Assembly: GCA_050299695.1 (NCBI GenBank)
Contig: JBNKWI010000007.1
Span: 6,100 to 70,099, forward strand
Source of the DNA: Ovoidimarina sp050299695
GTDB lineage: Bacteria; Pseudomonadota; Alphaproteobacteria; Rhodobacterales; Rhodobacteraceae
Length of the DNA: 64,000 bases
Reading direction: 5' to 3'
Both the position numbers and the translations under genes were made by a program. The notes under the pieces were generated by a model. That model did not search any database, was not told the DNA's origin, and saw only the letters and a program-made list of their open reading frames with translations. Each line of letters opens with the position of its first letter. Within the stretch, counting starts at the first letter, position 1. Positions 18,692 to 27,313 of this stretch are shown one piece after another.

Positions 18692-20173
18692 CTATCCCCC
18701 CTGGCGGGAGTAGATGCTGATCCGGTCGATCGTGATCTCGTTGTCCCCGGCAGTCTCGGGCAGGGCGACATGTGCCTCGATCTCCTCCGGGCTCGCGGCC
18801 TGGAGGGCCGTGACGATATCGGTGATGTCCACGGTCGCGGAAAGCCCGCTGCCCCCGTGCGATCCCTCCACATCCGAAGCATTCGCCAGCCCGAACAGCG
18901 CCACGGACCGCTCTGCAGCCGCGCCGCCGGCGCCCGGGTCCTCCCCCGGCTTCGTCAGGACCACCGTCACGACCGCGCTGGGCGTCTTGCCCTTGATGCC
19001 CTCGAGATTGAGGTAGTACCGCCCGGCGCTTGCGGCCGCCACCGCGCCGCCGGCCAACCCCGCGGCCGGCGCGGCAGAAGCCAGCTTGATGCTCGCCTTC
19101 GTCCGCGCGGCGGTCACCGTCATCCCCGACTGACTGGCCCCCACCAGCCCCACGCGCGGCGTCCCGGGCGCGCCCGTCGCTGCTCCTGCCATGTTGACCA
19201 CTCCCCCCGGCGCCGCCGGTGCTGCAATTGCCGTTCCGCTCTGAAGATCGTCGTAGCTCGGCGCCAGGGCCGCTCCCGGGAGCGTGTCTCCGGGCACGAA
19301 GACCTGCAACGCGCCCGTGGTGCCGGGCATGGTGAACTGCGTCGGGAACGGCCCGTTCTTCCAGGCCGCGCCCAGTTCCATCGTGTGGGAAGGGTCGCTC
19401 ATCCAGGCTTCCCACAGCCTGTCCACGTTGCAGTGATGCACCCAGAAGATCGGGTCGAGCGCCGCGAAGTCCGGATCGTACATCCACCCCGCCGGGTTGG
19501 CGGTCATGTCGCCCCCGACCATCACATGGACGAGGTTGTGCGGGTCGATCTCGTTCGCCCCGCCGCTATTGCCGAAATGCGCGAAGCCGCTGATCTGCCC
19601 GCCATAGCCCAGGGTACCGGGGATCGCCGTGTAGACCGTCTCCGAGGTCTGGGCGCTGAGCGTGATATCCGAATTGACCCAGGGCTGCGGCCCGAGCCGC
19701 GTCGCCGGCCCCCGGAGCACGTCGGCGAGCGGATTGGGCGTGCCGTCCGGCAAGGTCGCGTCCCGGAACTCCTGCGGAATGTCCCGCGCGTTCGGATTGC
19801 TGCTGTCGAGATAGTTCCAATAGGGCAGCGCCCAGTCGCCAGGGCCGCCCTGCGCGGTGATCCACTCGGCCAGGATGGCCTCCAGCGTGAAGAGATACCC
19901 GCGATGCCAGGGCAGGAAGAACCAGCCGGCATGCTGGCACTGGCGAAACCTGTCCGGCAGCGGATCGGCCGGCGGGGGCGGAATCGTGGCCGGCAGGAGC
20001 CCCTGGTCGATCCAGCCCTGCGGATTGATCCCGTGAAGCGACGCCAGATAAACCCAACTGGTCCGGTCGCTGAACGGCCGTGCGCGGAGCGCACCCACGG
20101 CGCGTGCATACCACAACAGGGTGTCGGACCACGGTCCGCCCGTTTTCGCGATATCCCGACGTACGCCCACCAT
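18692..20173 (-). CDS. Tyrosinase family type-3 copper oxidase with C-terminal extension
   Basis: A 493-residue protein that probably oxidises phenols or catechols with a dinuclear copper site. CuA ligands are His47 (ASLHGINP), His81 and His90 in HAGWFFLPWHRGYL; CuB ligands are His212 and His216 in DPHNLVHVMVGGDM and the His246-His247 pair in DPIFWVHHCNVDRLW. About 150 residues follow the core: a Gly/Ala/Pro-rich stretch (about 325-390) and a beta-rich domain starting AGRYYLNLEGIKGK, comparable in position to the C-terminal cap of plant polyphenol oxidases. No signal peptide or Tat motif is seen. The start at 20173 has GGGGAGG. It is co-transcribed with the DUF2182 gene and divergent from the protease/YcaO genes across 191 bp. 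Confidence 0.93.
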   Translation of the reverse strand: MVGVRRDIAKTGGPWSDTLLWYARAVGALRARPFSDRTSWVYLASLHGINPQGWIDQGLLPATIPPPPADPLPDRFRQCQHAGWFFLPWHRGYLFTLEAILAEWITAQGGPGDWALPYWNYLDSSNPNARDIPQEFRDATLPDGTPNPLADVLRGPATRLGPQPWVNSDITLSAQTSETVYTAIPGTLGYGGQISGFAHFGNSGGANEIDPHNLVHVMVGGDMTANPAGWMYDPDFAALDPIFWVHHCNVDRLWEAWMSDPSHTMELGAAWKNGPFPTQFTMPGTTGALQVFVPGDTLPGAALAPSYDDLQSGTAIAAPAAPGGVVNMAGAATGAPGTPRVGLVGASQSGMTVTAARTKASIKLASAAPAAGLAGGAVAAASAGRYYLNLEGIKGKTPSAVVTVVLTKPGEDPGAGGAAAERSVALFGLANASDVEGSHGGSGLSATVDITDIVTALQAASPEEIEAHVALPETAGDNEITIDRISIYSRQGG

Positions 20174-20364
20174 GGCATGTCCTCCCCGATGCCGATTCCC
20201 TTTCCCGCAGCATCGCACGATTCCCGCCTGTGCCTGTTCCGGATCTGGTCACGTCTTCGCGCAATTGCCACCTCGGCCGCCTGAGCGTAGCCTTGTATCG
20301 GAGCGATGCGATTGCGGCCCGAAAGAGAGTGTGCCCGGAAAGACGCTCGCGGGAAACGTACAGC

Positions 20365-20679
20365 ATGGTGAAATTCGCCCTCACCCTCAGCGACCGCGGC
20401 CGGAACGAGGCTGCGCGCAGGGAGGTCGTCTCCTACCTTTCCGGCTTCGGGATCGAGCACACGGGCGGCGGCCACGCGACCCTGTCCTTCGCCGCCTCCG
20501 ATGCCAGTTTCGCCGCGGCCTTCCGCCAGCCGCCCGCCCCGGCGCATCGCGACGCGTCCACGATCGGCGCCAGTGCGCCGCTCCATCAGTCGGACATTCC
20601 GGTGCCCGACCGCCTGTCGGCCCTGGTCGACTACGTCTCCGTAACTCCGCCCGCCCGCCATTTCGGCGGCAAATCCTGA
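20365..20679 (+). CDS. Small stand-alone protease-propeptide-like protein
   Basis: A 104-residue protein with no signal peptide. By eye it resembles the N-terminal propeptide-like region of the subtilase encoded 75 bp downstream: GFGIEHTGGGHATLSFAASD here against GFEVTGKGEFSITARCSREH at residues 66-85 there, each followed by F-x-x-x-F (FAAAF versus FETVF), and both contain a Pro-rich stretch leading to a D-Y/A motif. Residues 77-97 (DIPVPDRLSALVDYVSV...) recall the end of pro-kumamolisin or I9 domains. I infer an inhibitor or folding chaperone for the protease. The start at 20365 has GGGAAACG upstream, a weak site. Confidence 0.65.
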   Translation: MVKFALTLSDRGRNEAARREVVSYLSGFGIEHTGGGHATLSFAASDASFAAAFRQPPAPAHRDASTIGASAPLHQSDIPVPDRLSALVDYVSVTPPARHFGGKS

Positions 20680-20754
20680 CCGCAGCGCGGCCCCGACAAG
20701 AGGCCCGATGAGCGCAACACGATTGGCCCGAATTCCTTTTCTGGAGGACCGCTC

Positions 20755-22257
20755 ATGTCCGAGAACTCCGACCGGATCCACACCCGCCGCAAGGCCTCCG
20801 ACACCCTGCGCCTCGCCATCACCCTGCCCGGTGCGCAAACGAGGGAAGGGCCCGTGCGGTTCTCCGGCGCGGTGACCCCGGGCACCCTGGAAAAGATGCG
20901 TCCGGACCAGAGCGCAATGCGCAAGGCTCTGGATGCGATCAGGAAAATTGGCTTCGAGGTCACTGGAAAGGGCGAGTTCTCGATCACCGCACGCTGTTCG
21001 CGGGAACATTTCGAAACCGTCTTCGGCACCCGCCTGGACCGCTACCGGCTGCCTTTCGTCTCCGGCGAGAAGCGCCAGGCCAACGCCTTCTTCTACCCCG
21101 CGGCCGACGCCCCCTGGAACCCGGACGAGACGCTGATGTCTGTGATCGACGACGCCTATATCCAGTGGCCGCATATCTACATGAGCGGCATCTTCCCGGG
21201 CCCGACCTCCGCCCTGCCGCCCTCGGTCAGCTACCACCATCTCCGCGTGCCGGGCGACGTGACGATGCTCCTCGGCGCCGACCCCGTCCATCGCGGCGGC
21301 ATCACCGGCAAGGGCGTGCGCGTCGCGATGATCGACAGCGGCTTCGCCATGGGGCACGCCTATTTCCAGGAGCGCGGCTACGACACCCAGGTCGTGCTCG
21401 CGCCGGGTGCGACCGAGGTCGCGCAGGACGGAAACGGTCACGGCACCGCGGAATGCGCGAACCTCCTCGCGATGGCCCCCGACGTGGAATTCACCGGCGT
21501 GAAGCTCGACAACGAGCAATTCCCGGCAAACGGTGCGACAATCCTCGAAGGCCTGCAGACGGCAATGCAGCACAACCCGCAGGTCATCTCGGTGAGTCTC
21601 GGCTTCGACATGTGCCCGACCGACCTCTCCGGCAAGCGGACCAGCAACAATCACCTCACCGTCCTGCCGAACTCGCTGAAGGCCCTCGAGGCCGAGATCC
21701 GGGCCATTGCCGCCAGAGGCACGATCCTCGTCTTCTCCGCCGGAAACGGCCACGTCTCATTCCCCGGCATGATGCCCGAAGTGATCTCGGCCGGCGGCGT
21801 CTATGTCGATCAGCAGGGCAACATGCGCGCCTCGGATTATGCCAGCGCCTTCGCCTCGAAGATCTATCCGGGGCGCAACGTTCCGGATGCCTGTGGGCTT
21901 GTGGGGCTAGCGAACAACGGCGCCAGCTACATCATGCTCCCGGTTCAGCCCGATTGCGAAACCGACCGACAGACGACAGACGGCACCGCCGCGAATGACG
22001 GATGGGCGGTCATCAGCGGCACCTCCGCCGCCGCGCCGCAGATGGCCGGGGCCATCGCGCTCCTGCTACAGAAGACGCCCGGGCTCTCCGCCGACGAGAT
22101 TCGCCAGATCTTCGACATGTCGTCGCGAGACGTGGTCGACGGCGAGGCAAGCGCGGTCAGCAACGAGAACAACGGCGGGCTGGCTGCGGCGCCGGGCAGG
22201 GATCCCGCAACCGGGTCCGGTCTGATCAATCTGCACGCCGCGCTTGCCTTGGCTTGA
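20755..22257 (+). CDS. S8 family subtilisin-like serine protease
   Basis: A 500-residue protease. The N-terminal 150 residues form a propeptide-like domain; the catalytic domain has the full triad, Asp194 in VAMIDSGF, His229 in DGNGHGTAE and Ser424 in ISGTSAAAPQMAGAI, with oxyanion Asn331 in VFSAGNGH. No signal peptide or membrane anchor is visible, so it probably acts in the cytoplasm or leaves by a non-Sec route. The start at 20755 follows GGAGG at 8 nt. It lies directly downstream of the small propeptide-like gene and upstream of a regulator, a metalloprotease and the YcaO/TfuA genes; leader removal or protein turnover in that system is a plausible role. Confidence 0.93.
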   Translation: MSENSDRIHTRRKASDTLRLAITLPGAQTREGPVRFSGAVTPGTLEKMRPDQSAMRKALDAIRKIGFEVTGKGEFSITARCSREHFETVFGTRLDRYRLPFVSGEKRQANAFFYPAADAPWNPDETLMSVIDDAYIQWPHIYMSGIFPGPTSALPPSVSYHHLRVPGDVTMLLGADPVHRGGITGKGVRVAMIDSGFAMGHAYFQERGYDTQVVLAPGATEVAQDGNGHGTAECANLLAMAPDVEFTGVKLDNEQFPANGATILEGLQTAMQHNPQVISVSLGFDMCPTDLSGKRTSNNHLTVLPNSLKALEAEIRAIAARGTILVFSAGNGHVSFPGMMPEVISAGGVYVDQQGNMRASDYASAFASKIYPGRNVPDACGLVGLANNGASYIMLPVQPDCETDRQTTDGTAANDGWAVISGTSAAAPQMAGAIALLLQKTPGLSADEIRQIFDMSSRDVVDGEASAVSNENNGGLAAAPGRDPATGSGLINLHAALALA

Positions 22258-22465
22258 ACCGCTCGCACGCCGCGTCAGACCGGTCGAAACGACCCTCGAA
22301 ATTGCGCCAGGTGACAGGTATGCAACCTCCGAAGAGATCGTTCCGGCTGCCCGCCGGACCTGTGCATGCCCATTTGTTAATGATATAGCTTGCCCACCAG
22401 GCGGGAAAGAGCGAATGGCGGGGAATGGTGACTGACATTTGAATGATCAGGTAGAAAAAAAGCTC

Positions 22466-24397
22466 ATGTTCGAGCTGGGCGGGTGCTTTTCTGTAGTCGC
22501 CCCTGATGGACAATCCTTGCGCCCAAAGGGGAGGAAAACTTCGGCGGTCCTCGCCTTCCTCGCCTATAATCACGGCCGCGAAATCCCGCGCGACCGGCTG
22601 ATAGACCTATTCTGGTCGGACCGGGGTCAGCGGCAGGCGCAAGGCAGCCTGAGGCAGGCCATTCATACCATTCGCACGTCGCTCGGCGACTACGCGTATG
22701 ACTCCATCCCTCAGCGGCGCGACAGGGTCGTACTGGCCAGCGAGTACGTGACGGTCGATCTGTGGAACGACGATGGCACAATAAACGAGAATTTCGAAGG
22801 GACGTTCCTCGAGGATCTCGACTTCGTGTCGCCGGAGTTCGACGAATGGCTCAGGGACACGCGCGGCGCGATTACCCAGCGCCAGCTGTCGCGGCTCGAG
22901 CGCAGGCTCGCCGGCACGGACCACGAACAGGAGCCGGAACTGGCCCTGCAACTGGCGACGCGCATCCTGGAACTGGACCGCTGGAATGAGTCCGTGGCGC
23001 GGATTGCGATGTCGATCCATGCCCGGCAGGACCGGCTGAGCCAGGCCTACGCGGTGTTCGAGGAGTTGCGCGACCGGCTCCGCGCCGACGATCTGAACGT
23101 CTCGGCCAACACCCAGCGGTTCTTCGAAGAGCTGCGGGCGGGCGCGCGGTCCGCGCCGGAGCAGAGCAGCACGCCATCTGCGCCGGTCCAACTGCAGGCC
23201 GATCAACTCGGCATCCCCACGATCCTCGTCGCGCCCGTCCCCCGCGCCGGGACCACGGTGGAGGAAAGGGCGGTTCTCGAGGAATTCGTCGACCGCCTCG
23301 TGTCGCGAATGATCCAGATGCCCGAGCTTCACGTGCTCATTCGCGAGGAGGGGGCCGAGGGCGAACCAAAGGCGAACTTCCAGCTCGATGCATCGACCTG
23401 GGTCCAGCGCCAAGGTCTCGGGATCAGGCTGCGGCTCGTCTCCGCGGTGGGGCGTTCGGTCTGGTCCGAGCGCGCGCCGATCCGGTCGGAATTCGAGGAT
23501 GAGGATATCCAGATCGCCGTGGACGGCCTCCTGACCCGGATGTTGCCGGCCATGGACGAAGACATGTTCCATCAGATCGGCGATGCCCCGAAGACCGCTT
23601 GCGCGCACTACATCGTCGCCAAGCGCCTGTTCGCCACGGCCAACACGCCAAGCAATATCGAAGCGATGGTGGGGCACCTGAAAAAGGCGATCGAACTCGA
23701 TCCCGAATTCCTGCCCGCCTATACCAACCTCATCATGTGCTACAATACCGGCATGTTCATGAGCCGGCCGGGCTCGGATCATTCCGAGCTCCGCGCCAAG
23801 GCCCGCGACATGTCGCAGCGTCTCCTGATGCTGAACTCGAACTATGCCAACAACCATATCAGCATGGGCTGGTGCCACCTCTGGGAGGAGAAGTTCGCCT
23901 CGGCCGAGCGCTCGTTCCGTCGCGCGATCGCGCTGAAACCCTACGAGCCGCACCGCCTGAACGTCTTGGCGACCGCACTTGTCTATCTCGGCTATCACGA
24001 CGAGGCAGAGCGTTTCTACAAGATGGCGCAGGACCGGCTGAGCCACGACATGGATTTCCAGCGCACCGACTATGGCGAGCTCTTCTACCTCAAGCGCGAC
24101 TTCGCGACCGCGCTGTCCTGGCTCGAGGCGCCCGAAGTTCAAAGCCCCTATCGCACGCTGTTCTGGCGCGCTCCGACCTACGCGCAGCTCGGCGAGCTGG
24201 CGCTGGCGAAGAGGGATATCGAGGCGATGGTCGAAGACATCCGTCACCGCTGGGCCGGCCCCAAGCCGTATCGCCCGCAGGACGGAATCCAGTGGTACGC
24301 CGAGATGAAGCATTTTCGCCGGCCCGAGGACCGCGACCTCATGTTCGAGGGTTTCGCCAAGGCCGGAATAGAATTGAAGGTCCGCAAGCTAGCGTGA
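22466..24397 (+). CDS. BTAD/SARP-like transcriptional regulator with TPR repeats
   Basis: A 643-residue protein. The first ~90 residues are an OmpR-like winged helix (LRPKGRKTSAVLAFLAYNHG, RDRLIDLFWSDRGQRQAQGS, LRQAIHTIRTSLGD) as in SARP regulators, followed by a bacterial transcriptional activator helical domain to about 230. A central alpha/beta part (about 245-360) resembles the TolB-like module of CadC/adenylate-cyclase-type regulators, and TPR repeats occupy about 375-610 (AIELDPEFLPAYTNLIMCYN). The ATG at 22466 is chosen; a TTG at 22439 is in frame but has no good ribosome-binding site. It probably controls the surrounding cluster and senses an unknown partner through the TPRs. Confidence 0.82.
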   Translation: MFELGGCFSVVAPDGQSLRPKGRKTSAVLAFLAYNHGREIPRDRLIDLFWSDRGQRQAQGSLRQAIHTIRTSLGDYAYDSIPQRRDRVVLASEYVTVDLWNDDGTINENFEGTFLEDLDFVSPEFDEWLRDTRGAITQRQLSRLERRLAGTDHEQEPELALQLATRILELDRWNESVARIAMSIHARQDRLSQAYAVFEELRDRLRADDLNVSANTQRFFEELRAGARSAPEQSSTPSAPVQLQADQLGIPTILVAPVPRAGTTVEERAVLEEFVDRLVSRMIQMPELHVLIREEGAEGEPKANFQLDASTWVQRQGLGIRLRLVSAVGRSVWSERAPIRSEFEDEDIQIAVDGLLTRMLPAMDEDMFHQIGDAPKTACAHYIVAKRLFATANTPSNIEAMVGHLKKAIELDPEFLPAYTNLIMCYNTGMFMSRPGSDHSELRAKARDMSQRLLMLNSNYANNHISMGWCHLWEEKFASAERSFRRAIALKPYEPHRLNVLATALVYLGYHDEAERFYKMAQDRLSHDMDFQRTDYGELFYLKRDFATALSWLEAPEVQSPYRTLFWRAPTYAQLGELALAKRDIEAMVEDIRHRWAGPKPYRPQDGIQWYAEMKHFRRPEDRDLMFEGFAKAGIELKVRKLA

Positions 24398-24526
24398 ACG
24401 CGGCGTTAAAAATGCACGTCGCGGTCCCTGATTTCGGTCGTAGGGCGCTCGCGGCCCTTGCGTGAGCGCAACCCGCTCCCGAACATGGGGCGTAGGGGGC
24501 GAAGCAATTTGAGTTGGGGGGCGTTC

Positions 24527-26737
24527 ATGGGGCCGAGGGGCGCTGGATTCCACTGCATTTCGGATCGGGAGGTCGATCGGATCAGGGATCTCGGTGCCGA
24601 GGGCCTGACCAGGGTTCCCGGAGACCCCGCCGCCAGCGAACTGATGAAGGCGCTCGACGGCCGCCACCGGTTCTGGATGCACCCCACCGAGGCTGTCCTT
24701 CCCACTCTGCGTCCGGTGGAAGACCACGCGGCGCGGCGCTACGCGACCTTGCGGGTCGATCATGTCAACGGACTGATCTCGGGGGATGTCTTCGGCGATA
24801 TCGGGCGCCGCGACTGGCTGTTCTCGTGGCGCAGCGAGGCGGTGTTCGGAAAGGCCGACCGCACGCCGTCGGGCGGCGACTGGGATCTCATGGCGATCTG
24901 CGATCTGTTTCGGTCGGGATCCTATGTACCACAGGCTTCCGGATCCCACGAACTCCCCGAGAAGCTCGCGATCCTCCTGAAGACCGGCGCCGACAAGTCC
25001 CTGGTCGGCGCACGCCTGATCGCCGTCGACGACGACGGCGACGTCGCCGACGACCTGACCATGACCGACACGGCCCCGCCCCAGCGCTTTGCCGCCTTCC
25101 GCCGCGTCCGGATCATCAACGTGACCGACATCGCGGAAGAGAGCGGCAGCCTCGGCGCCCGCATCCTCGAGCGCGCGATCGGTTTCGACGGCGCGGTGCT
25201 CCGCAAGGTCCTGTCCGAGACCGGGGCACGGCTCTACTGGGAGCACGCGGAGGAGTTCCGCTATGTCGGCACCGACGCGGCGACGCCGTTCGAGGCTCTG
25301 GCACCTTATCAGTGGAACGACGATCCCTACTCCTATGCGATCCTGGTGTCCGAACGCCTGACGGGAGGCGCAGGAATCCTTGGCACCACCTTCGGTCTCG
25401 ACGGAAGCGATCCGAAGGTCCGGTCCCGCTCCAGCGCGGTGATCTTCATCAAGAAGATCGTCGAAAGCTACCGGTTGGCGAACGGGCTCAAGCCGGATGA
25501 CGATCTCGAAGCCCATATCGACGCGCTCGCCACAAGGGTCAGGGTCGCGTACATCCACGAGTTCGGCCATCTCCTCAATCTCCCGCATTGCTGGCAGTGG
25601 GACCTGTTCCGGACGCCGGCGCTCGAAGCGGAACCCGCCGCCCGGACCTGGATGAACTACGGCAGTCGCTATCCGCTGGGCGACTTCTCACGGATGCTGC
25701 GCCGTAAGACGGTGCGGAAGGAAGCCGCCGAACAGAACCTGGATGTCGCCGCGCAACGCGAGCGGGAGACGGCCCTGGCCCGCGAGGACTCCGAACGCAA
25801 TCTCGGCGCAGACCTCGCGCAACCCGGTTTCAGCCTCGCCGAACACCGCTGGATTTGGCACGCGCCCTTCGATCACATCGCATCCGGGGGCGAATATTTC
25901 ACTCAACGCTTCGGGGTCGAATACCGGCTTACCGACCAGTCCGTCAGCGACAAGCTGGTGCTCTCGATCTGGGACGCGACCCCCGGCGCGGACGGCACCC
26001 AGATCCTTCGCAAGGCGCCCGCCGACGGGCTGAGCAAGCAACCGCTCTGCGGCGAGGTGACCTTCACGGACACCAGGAAATTCGTTGCGGGGCATCCGAT
26101 CCACATGTCGTTCCAATCGCCGATGCTGTCGATCCTGGTCCGGAACTCGAGCGAACGCGGGCGCCAGGCCGACAGACCGCGACAGACGCGCCGCTTTCCG
26201 GTCGTGTCGATGCCGGTCGACTGGAGCCGAAAGGATCCGGACACCGGCAAGACGACGCCGGTGGACTTGGCCGCCGCGTTGAACAAGGCCGCGCTGAACC
26301 CCGTTGCGGAGGACGGCGAGACGCTGACCTTCCGCACGACGCTCCCCCTGATCACCGGCGATTTCTTCGACGGGTTCGACGGCGACTGGAAGGATGATTT
26401 CACGCTTCAGGCCGTGCTGCGGCCCTATGGGTCGATCCCGATCTTCTCGAACCAGATCCATGTGCGTTTCAGCCGTATGGGCCCGACCTATACCGAGGAG
26501 GAAAAGAGGGTGGTCGGGAACGAGACCCTCCCGCTCCTTGTCGCGACGCTGAGCGCCATGGTCGACGGTCCGATCGAAGGGTTGAGCCTGCCGAACCGCC
26601 ACACCGGCGAGCCCGACCCACCGTTGTTCAAGGATCTCGTCGATCAGATCGAGGCTCTCGGCCGGGGCGGATTGTCAAGAACGCTTCTGGACTACTGCGC
26701 GGCACGGGCCCGTCCGCCGAAAATCGGCCCGGCATAG
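24527..26737 (+). CDS. Metzincin-like zinc metalloprotease, unassigned family
   Basis: A 736-residue protein. HEFGHLLNLPH at 344-354 fits HExxHxxxxxH, and a methionine turn WMNYG with Met376 lies 22 residues later, so the overall plan is a metzincin; the usual Gly after HExxHxx is Asn351. The preceding ~340 residues and the following ~360, probably beta-rich (IHVRFSRMGPTY near 650), match no family I recognise. No signal peptide is visible. The start is uncertain: ATG 24527 has a G-rich stretch 6 nt upstream, while ATG 24485 and TTG 24458 are in frame. It is flanked by the regulator (upstream) and the 173-residue gene (54 bp downstream). Confidence 0.72.
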   Translation: MGPRGAGFHCISDREVDRIRDLGAEGLTRVPGDPAASELMKALDGRHRFWMHPTEAVLPTLRPVEDHAARRYATLRVDHVNGLISGDVFGDIGRRDWLFSWRSEAVFGKADRTPSGGDWDLMAICDLFRSGSYVPQASGSHELPEKLAILLKTGADKSLVGARLIAVDDDGDVADDLTMTDTAPPQRFAAFRRVRIINVTDIAEESGSLGARILERAIGFDGAVLRKVLSETGARLYWEHAEEFRYVGTDAATPFEALAPYQWNDDPYSYAILVSERLTGGAGILGTTFGLDGSDPKVRSRSSAVIFIKKIVESYRLANGLKPDDDLEAHIDALATRVRVAYIHEFGHLLNLPHCWQWDLFRTPALEAEPAARTWMNYGSRYPLGDFSRMLRRKTVRKEAAEQNLDVAAQRERETALAREDSERNLGADLAQPGFSLAEHRWIWHAPFDHIASGGEYFTQRFGVEYRLTDQSVSDKLVLSIWDATPGADGTQILRKAPADGLSKQPLCGEVTFTDTRKFVAGHPIHMSFQSPMLSILVRNSSERGRQADRPRQTRRFPVVSMPVDWSRKDPDTGKTTPVDLAAALNKAALNPVAEDGETLTFRTTLPLITGDFFDGFDGDWKDDFTLQAVLRPYGSIPIFSNQIHVRFSRMGPTYTEEEKRVVGNETLPLLVATLSAMVDGPIEGLSLPNRHTGEPDPPLFKDLVDQIEALGRGGLSRTLLDYCAARARPPKIGPA

Positions 26738-26791
26738 GCGAAGCCCTCCGAAATTCCCAATCATACCCAAAGCACACGAAAGGAAGACCAA

Positions 26792-27313
26792 ATGGCCATC
26801 GAAAAAGTCCACGGCCTCGTCGCGCTGCTCGCCGACAGGTTCTACATGACCTTCGCGGAAGCGGATCCCGGCCTGAGCGGCATCAAGAAGCTCGACGACG
26901 CCTTCGCCAGCGTCGACCAGCGGGACAGCTTCCTGACCGCGATCAAGACCTCGACGGGGCTCGCCTTTGACGACGTGCGCGGCAACATCCTTGTGGCCAA
27001 CGGGAACGAGTCCGACGCGATCAAGGAATTCAGCACCTGCGCCTTCCGGGTCGAACCCGGCGGCCCGATCTTCGCCGCACGGTTCTTCAAGGACCAGGGC
27101 GCGGCGTTCAGCCAGAGCTACTCGCTTTTCGCAATCGTCGACGAGAACGATCCCGCGATCGTGGCACACAAGGCCGGCGATGCGATCGACTACAACAAGC
27201 TGCTCGGCTCGACGCTGGTCCCGGTCTACGCCTCCGTTTCGATCACGGTCGACAGGATTGCCGGCACGGACGGCGGCGCAGCGTCGGAAAACTACGGAAA
27301 TGGTGGCATTTAA
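26792..27313 (+). CDS. Unknown 173-residue protein, candidate YcaO/TfuA substrate
   Basis: I do not recognise this family. It is an acidic soluble protein with one Cys (in EFSTCAFRVEPGG) and no signal peptide or membrane helix. The body looks like a folded alpha/beta domain; the last 17 residues, after DRIA, are Gly/Asn/Ser-rich (GTDGGAASENYGNGG and a final Ile) and look flexible. AAAGGAAG precedes the ATG at 26792. The 3' end overlaps the ycaO start by 14 bp, so the two are translationally coupled. Position directly before YcaO and TfuA makes it the best local candidate for a modified substrate or an accessory binding protein. This is inference. Confidence 0.75.
   Translation: MAIEKVHGLVALLADRFYMTFAEADPGLSGIKKLDDAFASVDQRDSFLTAIKTSTGLAFDDVRGNILVANGNESDAIKEFSTCAFRVEPGGPIFAARFFKDQGAAFSQSYSLFAIVDENDPAIVAHKAGDAIDYNKLLGSTLVPVYASVSITVDRIAGTDGGAASENYGNGGI

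Noticed and set aside
15451..18720. A plus-strand open frame of over 1000 codons and an 850-codon minus-strand frame (16013-18565)
   Set aside because: Both run across well-supported genes (GT-C-like, GT2, DUF2182) in other frames. Their Arg/Pro/Gly-rich composition and lack of domains are those of frame shadows in GC-rich DNA.
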